From: Alphaproteobacteria bacterium
GTDB lineage: Bacteria; Pseudomonadota; Alphaproteobacteria; Rhizobiales; Xanthobacteraceae
Assembly: GCA_016869215.1 (NCBI GenBank)
Contig: VGEP01000022.1
Coordinates: 1 to 64,000 of the forward strand
Direction of reading: 5' to 3'
Length of the DNA: 64,000 nucleotides
In this document: piece after piece, positions 60,822 to 64,000 of the stretch
How positions within the stretch are numbered: position 1 is the stretch's first letter
How the letters are laid out: every line of letters starts with the position of its first letter
Translations under genes and position numbers: made by a program
Notes under the pieces: model-generated
The model's database searches: none
Seen by the model: the letters and a program-made list of their open reading frames with translations, nothing else
What the model was told of the DNA's origin: nothing

Positions 60822-61709
60822 TCAATTGAGCCGCGCGGGACGCTCGGGGTCTTCCGCGGGCTGCGGCGGCAACGCATCCGGCGCCGCCGCCGTGGGGTGA
60901 TGGGGCGGATGGTGCGCAGCCGCGGCGACGGCGTCCTTGCGCTCGTATTCGCGATAAGAGAACCAGCCGAGCGGCAGGCAGGCGAGGTAGCAGGCCGTGC
61001 CGATCGACAGCACCCACCACGGATAGGCAATCAGCAGCGCGAAGAACAGCACGGCCAGCACGAACGCCGGCAGCACCATCTCCGGCGGGATGCGCTTGCC
61101 GACCCGCTTGCCGGAGAACACCGGCAGCCGCGACACCATCAGGAACGCAATGGCGAGGGTGTAAAGCAGGGTCACGGTCGCGGCGACCTTCGGGATGCCG
61201 AGCAGATTCACATAGATCGGCAGCATCACGACGATGGCGCCGGCGGGCGCCGGCACACCGGTGAAGAAGTTGCCGGTCCAGGCGGGCCGGTTCGGATCGT
61301 CGATCATGACGTTGAAGCGCGCAAGGCGCAGCGCGCCGCAGATCGCAAACACCATGGCCGCGATCCAGCCGACGTGGCCGTATTCGTGCAGCCCCCACAG
61401 ATAAAGGATCAGCGCCGGCGCGCAGCCGAAGTTGACGAAGTCGGCGAGGCTGTCGAGCTCGGCGCCGAATTTCGACTGGCCCTTGATCAGCCGCGCGACG
61501 CGGCCGTCGATGCCGTCGAGAAAGGCGGCGAACACGATGGCCGCCAGCGCCCATTCGAGCTTCTGCTCGAACGCCAGCCGGATCGCGGTGAGACCCGCGC
61601 AGAGCGCGAGCAGCGTGATGAGATTGGGAACGAGGACACGAACCGGGATCGCGCGAAAGCGCTGGCGCCGGGCCTCGAACCGTTCGCGGTCGCGGGGTGA
61701 GAATATCAT
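60822..61709 (-). CDS. pssA: CDP-diacylglycerol--serine O-phosphatidyltransferase
   Basis: A protein of 295 residues from the ATG at 61709; an upstream in-frame start at 61745 is possible. It has the CDP-alcohol phosphatidyltransferase motif in DGIDGRVARLIKGQSKFG and ELDSLADFV and about eight hydrophobic helices. It makes phosphatidylserine from CDP-diacylglycerol. The psd gene 61 bases upstream encodes the next step, giving phosphatidylethanolamine. The Pro/Ala/His-rich C-terminus (AAAHHPPHHPTAAAP) is variable among relatives. Confidence 0.93.
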   Translation of the reverse strand: MIFSPRDRERFEARRQRFRAIPVRVLVPNLITLLALCAGLTAIRLAFEQKLEWALAAIVFAAFLDGIDGRVARLIKGQSKFGAELDSLADFVNFGCAPALILYLWGLHEYGHVGWIAAMVFAICGALRLARFNVMIDDPNRPAWTGNFFTGVPAPAGAIVVMLPIYVNLLGIPKVAATVTLLYTLAIAFLMVSRLPVFSGKRVGKRIPPEMVLPAFVLAVLFFALLIAYPWWVLSIGTACYLACLPLGWFSYREYERKDAVAAAAHHPPHHPTAAAPDALPPQPAEDPERPARLN

Positions 61710-61770
61710 GGCCGCAATATAGTGGACGGCGGGCCGTCGCACCACGCCGGCCGATCCCTACCGTTAACCC

Positions 61771-62469
61771 TCAGGCAGCCCGGTGGGTCCGTCCGGGCTC
61801 CCGCAGGGCCATGTCGGCCAGCACGGTTTCGCCGGCAATGGCGGTCTGCCCTTCGGCGGCGAGCGGTTTCGCCCCCTCCGGCAGGTAAACGTCGACGCGG
61901 GAGCCGAAGCGGATCATGCCGATCCGGTCGCCCGCCGCCACCGCCTGGCCCTCCTGGGCAAAGGTGACGATTCGGCGCGCGATCAGGCCCGCGATCTGCA
62001 CCACGCCGATACGTCCCGTGGAGGTCGCGATCAGGAACGAATTGCGCTCGTTGTCCTCGCTCGCCTTGTCGAGATCGGCGCTGACGAATTTGCCCGCCCG
62101 GTAGGCGATGCGCTCGATACGGCCCGCGACCGGGCTGCGGTTCACGTGACAGTTGAACACGCTCATGAAGATGGAGATCCGCGGCAGCGGCTTGTCGCTC
62201 AGGCCAAGCTCCGGCGGCGGCACTGCGTCGGTCACGAGACTCACCCGCCCGTCGGCGGGTGCGATCACGAGCCCGTCGCGCTGCGGCGTCACGCGCATCG
62301 GATCGCGGAAGAAATAGACGCACCACAGCGTAAGAACCGCACCCAGCCAGCCGAGCGGGATCCAGATCACGAACAGCACGAGGCTCACAAGCGCAAAGGC
62401 GCCGATGAACGGATAGCCCTGCGGATGAACGGGCGCGAACTGGGACCGGATGGAGTTGACGATGGACAT
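61771..62469 (-). CDS. psd: Phosphatidylserine decarboxylase
   Basis: A 232-residue proenzyme of the short (archaeal/rhizobial) type. Self-cleavage at [11 protein letters not shown] (Gly189-Ser190) would form the pyruvoyl cofactor. Other landmarks are [21 protein letters not shown] and [13 protein letters not shown]. It converts phosphatidylserine to phosphatidylethanolamine at the inner membrane. It lies between the Atm1-type exporter and pssA on the same strand, 36 bases after the former. Confidence 0.95.
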   Translation of the reverse strand: MSIVNSIRSQFAPVHPQGYPFIGAFALVSLVLFVIWIPLGWLGAVLTLWCVYFFRDPMRVTPQRDGLVIAPADGRVSLVTDAVPPPELGLSDKPLPRISIFMSVFNCHVNRSPVAGRIERIAYRAGKFVSADLDKASEDNERNSFLIATSTGRIGVVQIAGLIARRIVTFAQEGQAVAAGDRIGMIRFGSRVDVYLPEGAKPLAAEGQTAIAGETVLADMALREPGRTHRAA

Positions 62470-62505
62470 GTTCGGTAATCGGGTAGCGGAAGCCGCCCCG
62501 AAAAT

Positions 62506-64000
62506 CTACTCCGCCGCGGTCGCGGGCGCGAGGTCGTCGGCGACCGGCGGCGGATTGCGGTTGGGTGCGGCTGCGTCTTCCGCCGCGCGGGCGAGCTTCT
62601 CGCGCGCCTCCTCGGCCTCGCGTTGCCGGTTCCACAGGCTGGCGTAGAGCCCACCCTTCATCAGAAGCTGATGATGCGTGCCGCGCTCGACAATCGTGCC
62701 CTGATCCAGAACGATGATCTCGTCGGCGCCGACGATGGTCGACAGCCGGTGCGCAATCACCAGCGTCGTGCGGTTGCGCGACACGCCCTCCAGCGCGTCC
62801 TGGATTTCGCGTTCGGTGTGGCTGTCTAGCGCCGACGTGGCCTCGTCCAGCACCAGGATCGGCGGGCCTTTCAGGATGGTGCGGGCGATGGCGACGCGCT
62901 GCTTTTCGCCACCTGACAGCTTCAGCCCGCGCTCGCCGACCTCGGTCTCGTAGCCGTGCGGCAGCCGCGCGATGAATTCGTCGATCTGCGCCAGCCGCGC
63001 CGCCTCCTCGACCTCGTCGTCGGTGGCGTCCCAGCGGCCGTAGCGGATGTTGTAGCGGATCGTGTCGTTGAACAGCACGGTGTCCTGCGGAACCATGCCG
63101 ATGGCGGCGCGCAGCGACCCCTGCGACACGCCGCGGATGTCCTGGCCGTCGATCGTGACCCGCCCGCCGGTCACGTCGTAGAGCCGGAACAGCAGCCGCG
63201 AGATCGTGGACTTGCCCGCGCCCGACGGCCCCACGATCGCGACCGTCTTGCCCGCGCCGACGTCGAAGCTGACGTTATTGAGGATCGGCCGCGCCGTGTC
63301 GTAGTGAAAGGCCACGTTCTCGAACCGGACCACGCCCGCTCCGACCGCCAGCGGCCTGGCATCCGGCGCATCCAGGATCTCCGCCGGCCGGTGCAGGATC
63401 GCGAACATGGTCTCGATGTCGACCGTCGCCTGCTTGATCTCGCGATAGACCATGCCCATGAAGTTCAAGGGCTGGTACAGCTGGATCATCATGGCGTTGA
63501 TCATCACGAAATCGCCGACGGTGTTGGTGCCGTTGCGCACGCCGAGCGCGCACATCACCATCACGGCGGCGAGCCCGATGGTGAAGATCACCGCCTGCCC
63601 GGCGTTGAGCACCGCGAGCGATACGTAGGACTTCACGCTCGCGCCCTCGTAGCGCTCCATGGAGCGGTCGTAGCGGCGCGTCTCGCGCTCCTCGGCGCCG
63701 AAATATTTCACCGTCTCGTAGTTGAGCAGCGAATCGATGGCCTTGGTGTTGGCGTCGGTGTCGCTGTCGTTCATCCGGCGGCGGATGCCGATCCGCCACT
63801 CGGTCGCGTAATAGGTAAACGCCATGTAGACCGTGACGGTGATCAGGATCACGACGACATAGCGCCAGTCGAACTGGTACAGCAGCACGGCCGCAATCAG
63901 CGCGACCTCGATCAGGGTCGGCGCGAGCTGCAGGATCACCATCCGCACGATGGTCTCGATGCCGTTGCGGCCGCGCTCCAGAACGCGCGTGAGCCCGCCG
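62506..64000 (-). CDS. Atm1-type ABC exporter, 5' end missing
   Basis: This is the C-terminal part of a half-transporter; translation in frame is open to the window edge (GGLTRVLERGRNGIETIVRM). The membrane domain continues through QLAPTLIEVALIAAVLLYQF. The ATPase has Walker A GPSGAGKST, signature LSGGEKQRVAIARTIL and Walker B ILVLDEATSALDS. The LERGRNGIE segment is typical of Atm1/HMT1 exporters, which move glutathione-sulfur or metal conjugates across the inner membrane. The C-terminal tail is Ala/Glu/Pro-rich. It heads the visible minus-strand run with psd and pssA. Confidence 0.9.
   Translation of the reverse strand, partial: GGLTRVLERGRNGIETIVRMVILQLAPTLIEVALIAAVLLYQFDWRYVVVILITVTVYMAFTYYATEWRIGIRRRMNDSDTDANTKAIDSLLNYETVKYFGAEERETRRYDRSMERYEGASVKSYVSLAVLNAGQAVIFTIGLAAVMVMCALGVRNGTNTVGDFVMINAMMIQLYQPLNFMGMVYREIKQATVDIETMFAILHRPAEILDAPDARPLAVGAGVVRFENVAFHYDTARPILNNVSFDVGAGKTVAIVGPSGAGKSTISRLLFRLYDVTGGRVTIDGQDIRGVSQGSLRAAIGMVPQDTVLFNDTIRYNIRYGRWDATDDEVEEAARLAQIDEFIARLPHGYETEVGERGLKLSGGEKQRVAIARTILKGPPILVLDEATSALDSHTEREIQDALEGVSRNRTTLVIAHRLSTIVGADEIIVLDQGTIVERGTHHQLLMKGGLYASLWNRQREAEEAREKLARAAEDAAAPNRNPPPVADDLAPATAAE

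Noticed and set aside
1-64000. Search for tRNA, rRNA, insertion sequences, prophage, toxin-antitoxin, restriction or CRISPR genes
   Set aside because: No sequence with the needed structure or motifs was seen on either strand; the window is ordinary chromosomal DNA in this respect.

Overview
The window is GC-rich chromosomal DNA of an alphaproteobacterium, most likely of the order Rhizobiales (Bradyrhizobium/Rhodopseudomonas/Pseudolabrys-like). The evidence is the complete very-long-chain-fatty-acid lipid A cluster (acpXL-fabZ-fabF2-fabF1-adh-lpxXL), a UPF0314 protein, tandem kup genes, many periplasmic-binding-protein transporters and short dyad repeats of a kind I recall from that group. No rRNA, tRNA, insertion sequence, phage gene or CRISPR array was found. 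The assignment is inferred from gene content and no search was run.

Layout. 1-2626 is the end of a protocatechuate (beta-ketoadipate) pathway operon: pcaB (5' end outside the window, with an unusual proline-rich tail), a relic of a second pcaD, pcaD and pcaC. 2634-4172 is an arsenic operon on the minus strand (arsR-arsC-aquaglyceroporin). 4281-7425 (minus) holds a two-component flavin-dependent aromatic hydroxylase with an AraC/PobR-like regulator. 7554-9918 has a small secreted protein, a thioredoxin-like protein with a CcdA-type electron transporter, and a sterol-desaturase-family protein. 10083-19213 is a branched-chain amino acid (Liv) ABC transporter whose permease/ATPase block (livHMGF) is separated from its small membrane protein and binding protein (livK) by a methyltransferase, an orphan TctC receptor and a sulfatase.

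19335-33975 is a mosaic of housekeeping and accessory genes: a second CcdA, a LOG/P1-peptidase pair, a DadA-like oxidase, a CPBP-like/UPF0314 membrane pair, a BASS-type transporter, rpe, glutathionyl-hydroquinone reductase, purB, aspartate dehydrogenase and a ferredoxin-reductase/PNPOx-fold pair. 34016-38952 contains an FNR/FixK-type box in front of a DUF2189 membrane protein, a UbiD-like decarboxylase, a PCu(A)C copper chaperone and an RlpA-like protein. 39165-42650 is a phosphonate/phosphate-type ABC transporter (phnD-C-E-E). 42826-48157 is the lipid A cluster, in which FabF2 has lost its catalytic cysteine and looks like a chain-length-factor partner of FabF1.

48170-56541 is all on the minus strand: a methyltransferase, a PotF-like receptor, a rhodanese, two kup potassium transporters and a MotA/MotB stator pair. 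56772-59449 has mmsA, an Inh/Omp19-like lipoprotein and a glutathione S-transferase. 59460-64000 (minus) appears to be one transcription unit: an Atm1-type ABC exporter (5' end outside the window), psd and pssA for phosphatidylethanolamine synthesis, a UreE with a histidine-rich tail, and a short-chain dehydrogenase.

Themes are aromatic catabolism, metalloid and thiol chemistry, and cell-envelope lipid synthesis. Nothing amounts to a wholly new multi-gene system. The most unusual points are the pcaB/pcaD junction, the cysteine-less FabF2, the histidine-rich UreE in a phospholipid operon, the FNR-box DUF2189 gene, the C9 tract in front of kup1, and the 44-bp dyad repeats, two of the three copies placed directly behind stop codons.
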